Below are positions 7,829 through 16,559 of a stretch of 64,000 nucleotides of DNA, piece after piece (positions within the stretch are counted from its first letter, which is position 1; each line of letters starts with the position of its first letter). The stretch covers positions 15,076-79,075 of the forward strand of contig CAWVSY010000009.1 of assembly GCA_963933055.1 (NCBI GenBank), given 5' to 3'. The DNA is from Oleispira sp963933055 (lineage in GTDB: Bacteria > Pseudomonadota > Gammaproteobacteria > Pseudomonadales > Oceanobacteraceae). The notes under the pieces are model-generated. The model saw only the letters and a program-made list of their open reading frames with translations, had not been told where the DNA came from and made no database searches. The translations under genes were made by a program, and so were the position numbers.

Positions 7829-9475
7829 CTAACCCGTAACAACCTGTTGCAACGCATACCGTAAGACTTGCAACGTAACAGGTTTGCTTAATACTTTATT
7901 CACCCCGATGATGCCGCATTGAATACGTTCATCACTACTCACTCCAGCCGTTAATGCATAAATAGGCATGGTAAGACCCAACTGTCGTAAAATTTTTGTC
8001 GTTTCAAAGCCATCTAAAACGGGCATGTGGCAATCCATCAAAATAACATCCGGTTGAAAATCGGTTACTCTTTCTAATAGCTGCTGTCCATCATCGACAA
8101 TCACCGCCTCCGCGCCCAATTTTTTAAGCAGCATCTGCACAACTTTTTGATTCGTCGGATTGTCTTCAGCGACCAAAACTTTTAATCCGACAATCGATAC
8201 ATTTTCAACCACTTCAACAGGTTCCGCAGAATAATGAATACCATCTTGCACCGTTATCAATACGGTAAACGTCGCGCCTTTACCAACAATGCTTTCAACC
8301 TCGATTCGTCCCTTCATTAACTGAGCAATTTGGCGACATAAAGACAATCCTAGCCCTGTCCCACCATAGATCCTAGAGGTATGTGTTTCTGCTTGCTGAT
8401 AAGCCTCAAAAATAGTTTCTAGCCGATCAGCAGAAATACCAATACCAGTATCAGTAACGGTCAACCTCAAAAGGTATTCAGAGGAATTATCACTGTTCGC
8501 AATCGTCGCTGAATGCATCGTCGAAAGCGGCTCAACATCAACCGAAAATGTTATCTCGCCACCACGCGGGGTAAATTTCAGCGCGTTACTAAGAAGGTTC
8601 ATGAGCAACTGCTTCATTCGCGTACTATCGGTAAACAAATATTCAGGGACTGATGGCGAGATGTTCTGAGAATACTGAATGGATTTATTCAACATGAGCG
8701 CATGAAAGATTGAATTAACCTCCTCAAGCACATCATTCAACTTAAAGGGCCTAGGGTCTAATTCTAATTTCCCTGCCTCAATTTTAGATAAATCCAAGAC
8801 ATCGTTCACAATAGAGAGCAACGCTCGACTTGAATTATGAATGTCGGTCAAATACCCTCGCTGCTCGATGGATAATCCGGTATCCGCCAAAATATCGGCC
8901 ATGCCAATAATGCCATTCAATGGCGTGCGAATCTCATGACTCATGTGCGCTAAAAATTGAGATTTAGCTTGCGAAGCTTTTAACGCTTGCTGCTGCTCCA
9001 ACTTCACCGATAGCAAACGACGGGTTAAATATTCAGCGCGTAAAATATCTCGATACGACCGCAGTGCATTGGTCATTGAAAGACTTAAGCGGTTCGTTGT
9101 AGCTTCTGTTTTAGCAATATAATCATTAATATCATAATCATTAATCACCTGACGCTCAGGCGCTAAACCTGGCTGCCCTGTTCGCAATAAAATTCTCAAC
9201 GTATGATTATTTAACGTATTACGAATAAAATTAACGACTTGAAATCCACTGTCATCAGACTCCATCACCACATCTAATAAAACAATCGCAAGATCATCTC
9301 GTTGCGACAATATATCAATTGCTTCATGACCTGAGCTAGCGCAAATCAATTCCAAAGCATGACCATCAAAGCGGAATCGGGATAAGAGCAAACGTGTCAC
9401 CTGGATAACGGTTTCATCATCATCCACTACCAATACAGGAATACGATCCGGTAAGAGATTGGCAATCTCATGCAT
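7829..9475 (-). CDS. Hybrid histidine kinase with N- and C-terminal receiver domains
   Basis: 548 residues from an ATG with GGAG seven bases upstream; a longer frame to 9520 has no ribosome-binding site. The N-terminal receiver (12-135) has the acidic pocket VVDDDE and phospho-acceptor D68. It resembles the receivers with RTGQPGLAPER and DYDINDYIAKTE seen beside DUF3369. A coiled linker precedes HisKA with H180 (MSHEIRTPLNG), and HATPase with N box LLMNLLSNALKFT, G1 DTGIGIS and G2 GGTGLGLSL. A C-terminal receiver has AEDNPTNQK, MDCHMPVLDG and LSKP. There are no membrane segments, so it is a soluble kinase fed by another phosphodonor. No partner is nearby. Confidence 0.88.
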   Translation of the reverse strand: MHEIANLLPDRIPVLVVDDDETVIQVTRLLLSRFRFDGHALELICASSGHEAIDILSQRDDLAIVLLDVVMESDDSGFQVVNFIRNTLNNHTLRILLRTGQPGLAPERQVINDYDINDYIAKTEATTNRLSLSMTNALRSYRDILRAEYLTRRLLSVKLEQQQALKASQAKSQFLAHMSHEIRTPLNGIIGMADILADTGLSIEQRGYLTDIHNSSRALLSIVNDVLDLSKIEAGKLELDPRPFKLNDVLEEVNSIFHALMLNKSIQYSQNISPSVPEYLFTDSTRMKQLLMNLLSNALKFTPRGGEITFSVDVEPLSTMHSATIANSDNSSEYLLRLTVTDTGIGISADRLETIFEAYQQAETHTSRIYGGTGLGLSLCRQIAQLMKGRIEVESIVGKGATFTVLITVQDGIHYSAEPVEVVENVSIVGLKVLVAEDNPTNQKVVQMLLKKLGAEAVIVDDGQQLLERVTDFQPDVILMDCHMPVLDGFETTKILRQLGLTMPIYALTAGVSSDERIQCGIIGVNKVLSKPVTLQVLRYALQQVVTG

Positions 9476-9548
9476 GCACGGGCTCCAGATTTTAGGTAAG
9501 CAGGTTTTGCGTATACCCATTTATACAATCATAAGTCTAGCAATTGTT

Positions 9549-9569
9549 AAGCTTGTCTATTTCAAGCTT
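9549..9569. repeat. Inverted repeat upstream of thiC
   Basis: AAGCTTG (9549-9555) and CAAGCTT (9563-9569) form a perfect 7-bp dyad with a 7-base loop between the kinase start and the thiC promoter. No T-run follows, so it is more likely an operator than a terminator; its role is unknown. Confidence 0.35.
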
Positions 9570-9599
9570 ATCTATCTTAGTGTGGTTTAAATAAAGCCA

Positions 9600-9628
9600 T
9601 TGTCCAATCTTTAACTTCATAATACACT
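9600..9628 (+). promoter_or_regulatory. Candidate thiC promoter
   Basis: TTGTCC (9600-9605), a 17-base spacer and TACACT (9623-9628) lie about 50 bases before the TPP riboswitch and point toward thiC. Spacing is ideal and both hexamers are moderate matches. Confidence 0.4.
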
Positions 9629-9679
9629 GTCGCAACTTACTGATTTGAGCACAAGCTCACATTCAGTGAGCGAACATGT

Positions 9680-9767
9680 CTTGTCGGGGTGCCTTAAATA
9701 AAAGGCTGAGATCACGAATGTGGATCCCGTTGAACCTGATCTGGTTAATACCAGCGTAGGAAACAAG
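9680..9767 (+). promoter_or_regulatory. TPP riboswitch (THI element)
   Basis: All conserved blocks are present in order: GGGGTGCC, GGCTGAGAT, then CCCGTTGAACCTGATCTGG and TTAATACCAGCGTAGGAAAC. The closing P1 stem pairs CTTGT (9680-9684) with ACAAG (9763-9767). Thiamin pyrophosphate binding is expected to turn off the thiCOSG-thiDE operon. The thiC start codon lies about 200 bases further on, leaving room for a large expression platform that contains two hairpins. Confidence 0.96.
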
Positions 9768-9769
9768 AT

Positions 9770-9860
9770 GAAAGAACGCGATAAATCGATAAATTTCGAT
9801 AGCGCCTTTCATAGCCGTCTTTATGTTTATTAGCCGCTTGCTAAAATAACTTTTTAGCAA
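9770..9860 (+). promoter_or_regulatory. Expression-platform hairpins of the TPP riboswitch
   Basis: Just after the aptamer an imperfect long hairpin can form between GAAAG (9770-9774) and CTTTC (9806-9810), with GCG/CGC and ATCGA/TCGAT inside. A second, perfect 9-bp hairpin pairs TTGCTAAAA (9838-9846) with TTTTAGCAA (9852-9860). Neither has a clean U-tract, so the off-switch could be Rho-dependent or act on structure rather than by intrinsic termination. Confidence 0.45.
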
Positions 9861-9970
9861 CGAGCAGCATGTTTTTCAATGCATGATAATGACGCGCCCT
9901 ACCTTCAGAATTCAAGTTAGACAGATCAATTAATTTTTCTCCATTTTCTCAACAGAGATAGGAAACAATT

Positions 9971-11884
9971 GTGTCTGAACAAACTTATACTATTCAGCAA
10001 AAGCTGAGTGAAACCGCCAAAGTTGATGAGCTTTCTACCCAGCCTTTCCCAGGTTCCAACAAGCTGTATATCAAAGCCTCCAACGAAAGTAGCCAATGCG
10101 ACATCCACGTTGCACTGCGCGAAATACAGCTCACACCAACAACGTTGGCCAACGATAAAACCGAATATAACGCTCCTGTGCGTATTTACGATACGTCGGG
10201 CCCTTATAGCGACCCCGATAAAAGCATTGATGTGCGCAAAGGCCTTGAGGCAATTCGCAAAGATTGGATCGAAGCGCGCCAAGATACCGAAGTATTGACG
10301 GGTAATAGCTCCGAATACGCCAAGATTCGTGAAATGAACATTGCTTTAGAATCCTTACGATTTGATTTACAGCGCAAGCCGATTAAAGCAAAAACAGGCA
10401 AAAACGTTACCCAACTGCATTACGCTCGACAAGGCATCATCACCCCAGAAATGCAGTACATCGCCATTCGAGAGAACTTAGCCATCGCGGAAGCGGAAAT
10501 GGCTGAGCACACTAAAAAGCAGCACCCAGGCGAAAACTTTGGTGCGTCAACGCCAAGCTACATCACCCCTGAATTCGTTCGCAGTGAAGTCGCTCGTGGG
10601 CGCGCAGTGATCCCTGCCAATATCAATCACCCCGAAAGTGAACCGATGATTATCGGGCGTAACTTTTTAACCAAGGTGAATGCCAACATCGGCAACTCTG
10701 CCTTAACCTCTTCCATCGAAGAAGAAGTCGAAAAATTAGTTTGGTCGACCCGCTGGGGTGCGGATACCGTAATGGATCTTTCTACCGGCAAGAACATTCA
10801 TGAAACCCGCGAATGGATTGTACGTAATAGCCCAGTACCCATTGGCACCGTTCCGATTTATCAGGCCTTAGAAAAAGTAAACGGAGTTGCCGAAGATCTA
10901 ACATGGGAGGTATTTCGCGATACCTTAATTGAGCAAGCTGAGCAAGGCATCGATTATTTCACCATTCATGCCGGAGTGCTATTACGCTACGTGCCAATGA
11001 CCGCAGAACGCATGACAGGGATCGTTTCCCGCGGCGGATCGATTATGGCGAAATGGTGCTTATTCCACCATAAAGAAAATTTCCTTTATACCCATTTTGA
11101 TGAAATCTGCGAAATCATGAAGGCCTATGACGTCACCTTCTCGCTTGGTGATGGTCTTCGTCCAGGCTCAATTGCCGACGCCAATGACGAAGCTCAATTC
11201 AGCGAATTGCGAACGCTAGGCGAATTGGCGAAAAAAGCCTGGGCACACGACGTGCAAGTATTCATCGAAGGCCCAGGTCACGTTCCTATGCACATGATCA
11301 AAGAGAATATGGAAGAGCAGATTAAGCATTGCGACGAAGCCCCTTTCTATACATTAGGCCCGCTGGTTACCGACATCTCCCCTGGTTACGATCATTTTAG
11401 CTCTGGCATCGGCGCGGCGATGATTGGCTGGTATGGTTGTGCCATGCTGTGTTATGTCACCCCAAAAGAACATTTAGGCTTGCCCAATAAAGACGACGTG
11501 AAACAAGGGTTAATCACCTACAAAATTGCCGCCCACGCCGCCGATTTAGCCAAAGGCCATCCCGGAGCGCAAATTCGCGATAATGCCATGTCGAAAGCCC
11601 GCTTCGAATTTCGCTGGCAAGACCAGTTCAATCTAGCCATTGATCCTGATACTGCCCGCGCTTACCACGACGAAACCCTGCCAAAAGAAGGCCACAAGGT
11701 TGCTCATTTTTGTTCGATGTGCGGACCTAAGTTCTGTTCAATGAAAATCAGCCAAGAAGTACGTGACTTGGATGCAGCCCAAGTTGCCGCGATTAATGAT
11801 GCCGCCGATGATTTGGCGAAAGGCATGGAAGAAATGTCAGAGCAGTTCAAACAGCAAGGCAGCGAGCTGTACAGTGAAGTCTAA
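9971..11884 (+). CDS. thiC: Phosphomethylpyrimidine synthase
   Basis: 637 residues, normal size. This radical-SAM enzyme converts aminoimidazole ribotide to HMP phosphate, the pyrimidine half of thiamin. The C-terminal CSMCGPKFCSM motif supplies the 4Fe-4S cluster cysteines; family blocks MQYIAIREN, GADTVMDLSTG, EGPGHVPMHMI and LGPLVTDISPGYDH are intact. The GTG start is preceded by AGGAAA. It is the first gene after the TPP riboswitch and its end overlaps thiO by eleven bases, implying translational coupling. Confidence 0.97.
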   Translation: MSEQTYTIQQKLSETAKVDELSTQPFPGSNKLYIKASNESSQCDIHVALREIQLTPTTLANDKTEYNAPVRIYDTSGPYSDPDKSIDVRKGLEAIRKDWIEARQDTEVLTGNSSEYAKIREMNIALESLRFDLQRKPIKAKTGKNVTQLHYARQGIITPEMQYIAIRENLAIAEAEMAEHTKKQHPGENFGASTPSYITPEFVRSEVARGRAVIPANINHPESEPMIIGRNFLTKVNANIGNSALTSSIEEEVEKLVWSTRWGADTVMDLSTGKNIHETREWIVRNSPVPIGTVPIYQALEKVNGVAEDLTWEVFRDTLIEQAEQGIDYFTIHAGVLLRYVPMTAERMTGIVSRGGSIMAKWCLFHHKENFLYTHFDEICEIMKAYDVTFSLGDGLRPGSIADANDEAQFSELRTLGELAKKAWAHDVQVFIEGPGHVPMHMIKENMEEQIKHCDEAPFYTLGPLVTDISPGYDHFSSGIGAAMIGWYGCAMLCYVTPKEHLGLPNKDDVKQGLITYKIAAHAADLAKGHPGAQIRDNAMSKARFEFRWQDQFNLAIDPDTARAYHDETLPKEGHKVAHFCSMCGPKFCSMKISQEVRDLDAAQVAAINDAADDLAKGMEEMSEQFKQQGSELYSEV

Positions 11885-13037
11885 CGTCGCATATAACAAC
11901 ATTGCGATTGTGGGAGGCGGCCTAGTAGGCCGCCTACTCGCTTGGCGACTGGCCAGTATTGCACAAGAAAATACGCCGGCAGGCGTTTTTCAAGATAACG
12001 GTATAAGCAGTGCAAAGATATCGCTATTTGAAAAAGGTTCACTCAACCCAAGCTTGAGCCAATGCGACAAAGCCGCGGCATTCACCGCCGCCGCTATGAT
12101 CTCACCGATCAGCGAATTGGTTGAAAGCGAGATAGAGATCTATCAGCTGGGCATGAAATCGTTACAGCTGTGGCCTAACTGGTTAAAAACATTAGGCAGC
12201 TTACAGCACTTTCATCAATGCGGCAGTCTGGTATTAGCCCACCCTTCCGATACCAACGAATTACAGCAATTCAAACGCGACCTTGCCTATAAATTACATT
12301 CTCAGGCGGATGCAAGCCAACTGCAGGTGCTCGCAGACAGACGTCAGTTGGAAGAACTTGAAACCTCCATCAGCGCTCAATTCAAAAATGGACTTTATTT
12401 ACCTAGTGAAGCGCATATTGATCACCATGAAGTTTTAAAAGACTTAGTCTTACAAGCAACAAAACTGGGGGTTCAGTTTCATCAGAACACAACTCTAGAG
12501 CCTAATGATGACGCATTAAAAGAGTTCGATCTGATTTTTGACTGCCGCGGCTTTGGCTTACGCCGTACTGACTTAAACGAATCAGCCACAGATACAATAC
12601 GCGGCGTACGTGGCGAGGTTATTCGCCTTGAATGCAAAGACGTCATATTAAAGCGTCCTATTCGCTTAATGCATCCACGCTACAAACTCTACATTGTCCC
12701 TAAGCCGAATCAACAGTTCATTATTGGCGCAACCGAGATTGAAAGCGAAGATCGTTCTAGTATCAGCTTACGCTCTTCTATGGAGCTCATGTCGGCGCTA
12801 TATGCCCTAAACCCGGCGTTTGCTGAGGCTCGTATCATCAGCCAAGATAGCAATCTTCGCCCAGCCTATATGAATAACCTGCCCCGTATCGACAGGGTGC
12901 AATCGACTCATGGCAAACCCGTTATTCGCATCAACGGCCTATATCGTCATGGTTATTTGATAGCACCAGCCATGATTGAGCGAGCATTAAAAACATTGGA
13001 CATCAAAGAAGATACGCCCCATGAAAATCACCATTAA
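11874..13037 (+). CDS. thiO: Glycine oxidase ThiO (FAD-dependent)
   Basis: 387 residues from a GTG inside the last codons of thiC. The N-terminal Rossmann motif IAIVGGGLVGRLLAWRLA binds FAD. A D-amino-acid-oxidase fold follows, with GVRGEVIRLE, LYIVPK and the C-terminal RINGLYRHGYLIAPAM that contacts flavin. ThiO oxidises glycine to the iminoacetate used for the thiazole ring under aerobic conditions, replacing ThiH. It overlaps thiC (11 bases) and thiS (17 bases). A longer frame reaching back to 11763 is only thiC in another phase. Confidence 0.9.
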   Translation: MKSNVAYNNIAIVGGGLVGRLLAWRLASIAQENTPAGVFQDNGISSAKISLFEKGSLNPSLSQCDKAAAFTAAAMISPISELVESEIEIYQLGMKSLQLWPNWLKTLGSLQHFHQCGSLVLAHPSDTNELQQFKRDLAYKLHSQADASQLQVLADRRQLEELETSISAQFKNGLYLPSEAHIDHHEVLKDLVLQATKLGVQFHQNTTLEPNDDALKEFDLIFDCRGFGLRRTDLNESATDTIRGVRGEVIRLECKDVILKRPIRLMHPRYKLYIVPKPNQQFIIGATEIESEDRSSISLRSSMELMSALYALNPAFAEARIISQDSNLRPAYMNNLPRIDRVQSTHGKPVIRINGLYRHGYLIAPAMIERALKTLDIKEDTPHENHH

Positions 13038-13257
13038 TGGTTTAGCTTATGAGCTGACCGAACCTAAACACGGCGATCCCTACTCTATTAGCCAACTAAT
13101 CGAGTATTTACAAAAGCCTGATAATACCGCCGGACTTAATCTGACCGATGTGGTCATCGCCTGTAATCAAACCTTTATTCCCCGTGGCCAATACCACAAT
13201 ACCCTGTTAAATAACGGCGATACGATTGAATTACTGTCCCCCATGGCAGGAGGCTAA
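13021..13257 (+). CDS. thiS: Sulfur carrier protein ThiS
   Basis: 78 residues with the ubiquitin-like beginning MKITINGLAYEL and the obligatory C-terminal Gly-Gly (SPMAGG) that is adenylated and then thiocarboxylated. It is slightly longer than E. coli ThiS (66) because of a loop near residues 20-35. It starts inside thiO and its last codons hold the AGGAGG that serves thiG one base downstream, so the three genes are tightly coupled. No thiF is present nearby. Confidence 0.93.
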   Translation: MKITINGLAYELTEPKHGDPYSISQLIEYLQKPDNTAGLNLTDVVIACNQTFIPRGQYHNTLLNNGDTIELLSPMAGG

Positions 13258-13258
13258 C

Positions 13259-14053
13259 ATGCTCGATAAAGACGGCCTGAGACTTTACGATGTAGAATTG
13301 AATTCGCGCTTACTGGTTGGCACGGCTCTTTATCCCTCTCCAGAGATAATGACCGCCGCAATTGCCGCCTCTGGCAGTGACATGATCACCTTGTCATTAC
13401 GCCGCCAAAATCCGGCGGACAATCAAGGCCACGCTATTTGGCAAAAAATTCAACAAAGCGGCTGTGTCTTATTGCCCAATACGGCCGGTTGTCATAGTGC
13501 GCAAGAAGCGATTACTTTGGCCCAAATGAGCCGAGAGCTTTTCAATACAGACTTTATCAAGCTAGAGGTGATAGGCGATGACTATAACCTACAACCCGAT
13601 CCATTTGAGACAGTTAAGGCAGCTGAAACCCTCATCAAAAAAGGCTTTAAGGTTTTGCCTTACTGCACGGACGACCTAGTATTATGTCAGCGTTTATTAG
13701 AAGTAGGCTGTCAGGTATTAATGCCATGGGGCTCACCCATCGGTACAGGCCAAGGCTTAATGAATCCCTACAATTTAAACGCCATACGAAATCGTTTCCC
13801 AACCACCAGCCTCATTATTGACGCAGGCATTGGCAAGCCCTCACAAGCGATGGCCGCTATGGAAATGGGATTCGACGGCATACTACTCAATACGGCCATT
13901 GCAAAAGCCAATGACCCACAACAGATGGCCAGTGCCTTTGCGCAAGCAGTGAAAGGCGGACGCCAAGCCTATTTAGCCGGTCTTATGGAAAGTCGCCAAA
14001 CCGCGAGTCCTTCGACCCCAGTATTAGGAACACCCTTTTGGCATCAGAAATAG
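13259..14053 (+). CDS. thiG: Thiazole synthase ThiG
   Basis: 264 residues from the ATG with AGGAGG seven bases upstream; an in-frame earlier ATG lies inside thiS and is not needed. ThiG condenses DXP, iminoacetate and ThiS-thiocarboxylate into the thiazole. Family blocks LLVGTALYPSP, NTAGCHSAQEA, the Schiff-base lysine in FIKLEVIGD, MPWGSPIGTGQG and LIIDAGIGKPSQA are all present. The TIM barrel is full length. Confidence 0.96.
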   Translation: MLDKDGLRLYDVELNSRLLVGTALYPSPEIMTAAIAASGSDMITLSLRRQNPADNQGHAIWQKIQQSGCVLLPNTAGCHSAQEAITLAQMSRELFNTDFIKLEVIGDDYNLQPDPFETVKAAETLIKKGFKVLPYCTDDLVLCQRLLEVGCQVLMPWGSPIGTGQGLMNPYNLNAIRNRFPTTSLIIDAGIGKPSQAMAAMEMGFDGILLNTAIAKANDPQQMASAFAQAVKGGRQAYLAGLMESRQTASPSTPVLGTPFWHQK

Positions 14054-15597
14054 CGACATCAAAATCCAGTAAGACAACCGCTAAAGCAGCGGCGAAAATG
14101 AATGAGATACGATGCCCTAGGCCTATCGTTTGGAGCATTGCCGCTTCAGATTCGGGCGGCGGCGCAGGTATTCAAGCTGACTTAAATACCTTTCATAGTC
14201 TAAATTGCCATGGCTGCACGATCATCACGGCAATAACGGCGCAAAATAGTATCGCTGTCGAAAAAATCCATCCACTCTCGTCTGTGGACTTGGCCGCTCA
14301 ATGGCAAGCCTTAAAAAAAGATCTTGTACCGAAAGCCATTAAAATTGGTTTGCTTCCCGAACTAAAAACCCTGCATTGGTTAGCGAGATGTTTAGAAACA
14401 CAAGAGTGTTTCTGCGTATGGGATCCTGTTTTAAAAGCCAGCACAGGCGCGCGTTTTTTAGACGCCTTTGATCGCGGCGAGATCGATCCACTCATCAAAC
14501 AAGTCGACTTAATCACACCGAACCTACAAGAAGCAGAAGCTTTAACCAAAATCAAAATTTCTTCAACTCAGGATATTGAACGCGCAGCACAGCAGTTACT
14601 CGATCGAGGCGCTGGCGGCGTACTGATAAAAGGTGGCCACGGCATAAAAGGTGCCGCCAACAGCGAAGAGGCTTGCCGTGATTATTTTGTCGACAACCAT
14701 CAATCGTTTTGGGTATCCCATACAAGACAAGCACAACCTAACAACCATGGCACGGGCTGCACTCTGGCCTCAGCGATCGCTAGCTTTATTGCTCATGATT
14801 ATTCTATTAGCGACAGCATTGTGCTTGCTAATCGCTTTATTCAACAAGGACTAAGACTCGCAGCCCCTCAAGGCAAAGGCTCAGGGCCGGTTTGGCAATC
14901 AGCGCTCGAAAACAACCCTGCTGACTTTCCGATAGTGATAAAATCAGCCGACCATTTTCAACAACAGAACCACGACTTTGCACAGGCCCAAAATTTAGGT
15001 TTATACGCACTCGTTGATACGATAAACGATGCTGAGCGCTTAATATCTCAAGGCATCAACACATTACAATGGCGCGATAAGCAGAAAGATAATTCAACAG
15101 CACAAAGAAAAACAGAACTGCAACAAGCCATCAAACTGTGTCAGCAGCATGATGTCCCCCTCTATATTAATGACGACTGGCAACAAGCAATAGAATTAGA
15201 CGCCTACGGCATTCATTTAGGCCAAGAAGACCTCGCTCAGATAGCGTACAAAGACATTAAACGTATGCAAGAAAGTGGCATTCGGCTTGGCATCAGTTGC
15301 CATAATGAAACCGAACTGGCGTATGCCCATAGTTTAAAACCCAGTTACTTAGCTTTTGGCCCTGTATTTACGCCCAATTCTAAAATTGTTGAGCATGAAC
15401 CGATCGGCTTAGCCAAGTTGCGCTTATGGCAAAACAGCTATGGCAAAATCTACCCAACAACCTGCATTGGAGGCATCGACTTAAACAATCTTCCACAAGT
15501 GCTAGCCACAGGGATTCCATCGATTGCCGTAATCTCTGCGATAACGGAAGAGAATAGCAGCGTCTTCATAAAGGCATTTAACGACAACCAATACTAA
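14038..15597 (+). CDS. thiDE: Bifunctional HMP-P kinase / thiamin-phosphate synthase (ThiD-ThiE fusion)
   Basis: A ThiD domain (about 28-290) has SIAASDSGGGAGIQADL, DPVLKASTGA and the GTG-C anion hole NNHGTGCTLASAIA. A ThiE TIM barrel (about 320-519) has LYALVD, LQWRDKQ, LYINDDW, GIHLGQEDL and FGPVFTPNSK. One chain thus phosphorylates HMP-P and joins it to thiazole phosphate. The start chosen is a TTG overlapping thiG with AGGAA eight bases before it; an ATG at 14098 would remove a 20-residue Ala/Lys/Ser-rich leader, but has no clear ribosome site. Last gene of the operon. Confidence 0.92.
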   Translation: MASEIATSKSSKTTAKAAAKMNEIRCPRPIVWSIAASDSGGGAGIQADLNTFHSLNCHGCTIITAITAQNSIAVEKIHPLSSVDLAAQWQALKKDLVPKAIKIGLLPELKTLHWLARCLETQECFCVWDPVLKASTGARFLDAFDRGEIDPLIKQVDLITPNLQEAEALTKIKISSTQDIERAAQQLLDRGAGGVLIKGGHGIKGAANSEEACRDYFVDNHQSFWVSHTRQAQPNNHGTGCTLASAIASFIAHDYSISDSIVLANRFIQQGLRLAAPQGKGSGPVWQSALENNPADFPIVIKSADHFQQQNHDFAQAQNLGLYALVDTINDAERLISQGINTLQWRDKQKDNSTAQRKTELQQAIKLCQQHDVPLYINDDWQQAIELDAYGIHLGQEDLAQIAYKDIKRMQESGIRLGISCHNETELAYAHSLKPSYLAFGPVFTPNSKIVEHEPIGLAKLRLWQNSYGKIYPTTCIGGIDLNNLPQVLATGIPSIAVISAITEENSSVFIKAFNDNQY

Positions 15598-15615
15598 CAA
15601 TTAAATAACCCTACC

Positions 15616-15640
15616 TCGCATTTGAATAACAAAAATGCGA
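15616..15640 (+). terminator. Possible hairpin after the thiamin operon
   Basis: TCGCATTT (15616-15623) pairs with AAATGCGA (15633-15640) just after thiDE. The following bases are ATTAATC rather than a U-tract, so termination strength is doubtful. Confidence 0.35.
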
Positions 15641-15720
15641 ATTAATCTGGCAAGGGCTGCGTGGTTATGGAAGTATGTGCACCTTATTCACAGTATTAAT
15701 ACTTTAATAGAAGCATCCCC

Positions 15721-16533
15721 ATGTCAGAAGCGCGCGTACTACTCGAAGTCAAAAATAAAATTGCTTACGTCAGTCTAAATCGTCCTGAAAAACACAATGG
15801 TTTGGACATGGCAATGTTCAAAGAAATGATTGCGACGGCGAAAAAAATTCGCAAAAATCGCGCGATCCGTGCGGTTATTATGCACGGTAACGGTCCTTCT
15901 TTTTGTGCTGGCTTAGATTTTGGCGCGCTCAGTAAAGATCCCATGATGGTGCCTAAGGTTTTTCTAAAAATGCCTTGGACAAAAATGAACATTGCTCAAG
16001 AAATCGCCCACATCTGGCGCGACCTGCCAGTTCCCGTTATTTCTGCCATCCATGGAAATTGCTTTGGTGGGGGCATGCAAATTATTTTGGCAACGGATTA
16101 TCGCATTGCAACGCCTGATAGCAAGATGTCTATTTTAGAAATGAAATGGGGGCTGATCCCCGACATGAGTGGCATGGTGACGCTATCCCGCCTAACACGC
16201 GTCGATATCGCTCAAGAGCTGACTATGACAGGTCGCTTCTTCTCGGGATTAGAAGGCGCTGAATACGGACTCATCAGTAAGATCAGTGACAATCCATTAG
16301 CAGACGCAGAAGCTCTGGCGACAGAAATTGCGAGCAAGTCCCCAGATGCGATTGCAGCCACTAAATACTTGTTTAAGAAAACGTGGAAAAAAGATACTTG
16401 GGGCGCTCTTCTTTGGGAACGCTGGACGCAAGCTCGCTTATTAGGTCGTAAGAATCAGCGTATTGCGATGGCAAATGGCATGGCAAAAGATGGCAAGGTT
16501 AAGCCTTTCTTAGATCGCACCTCATTTCGCTAG
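15721..16533 (+). CDS. Crotonase-family enoyl-CoA hydratase/isomerase
   Basis: 270 residues with the crotonase fold: VSLNRPEKHNGLD, the oxyanion-hole segment HGNGPSFCAGLDFGAL, AIHGNCFGGGMQIILATDYRIA and KWGLIPDMSGMVTLSRL. The position of the usual second glutamate is occupied by Asp (IPDMSG), which is common in isomerase-like members, so hydratase activity should not be assumed. The substrate is unknown. It is monocistronic between the thi operon and the convergent bufferin operon; another crotonase of the window lies at 54.2 kb. Confidence 0.85.
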   Translation: MSEARVLLEVKNKIAYVSLNRPEKHNGLDMAMFKEMIATAKKIRKNRAIRAVIMHGNGPSFCAGLDFGALSKDPMMVPKVFLKMPWTKMNIAQEIAHIWRDLPVPVISAIHGNCFGGGMQIILATDYRIATPDSKMSILEMKWGLIPDMSGMVTLSRLTRVDIAQELTMTGRFFSGLEGAEYGLISKISDNPLADAEALATEIASKSPDAIAATKYLFKKTWKKDTWGALLWERWTQARLLGRKNQRIAMANGMAKDGKVKPFLDRTSFR

Positions 16534-16559
16534 CCGCTATTTATTTAGTATCTGCTTTT

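Noticed and set aside
9663..9860. Minus-strand ORF of 65 codons over the thiC leader
   Set aside because: It is the complement of the TPP riboswitch and its hairpins; conserved RNA structure explains the sequence.
11763..11873. Longer ThiO start
   Set aside because: The extra N-terminus is thiC read in another phase; the Rossmann motif starts right after the GTG at 11874.
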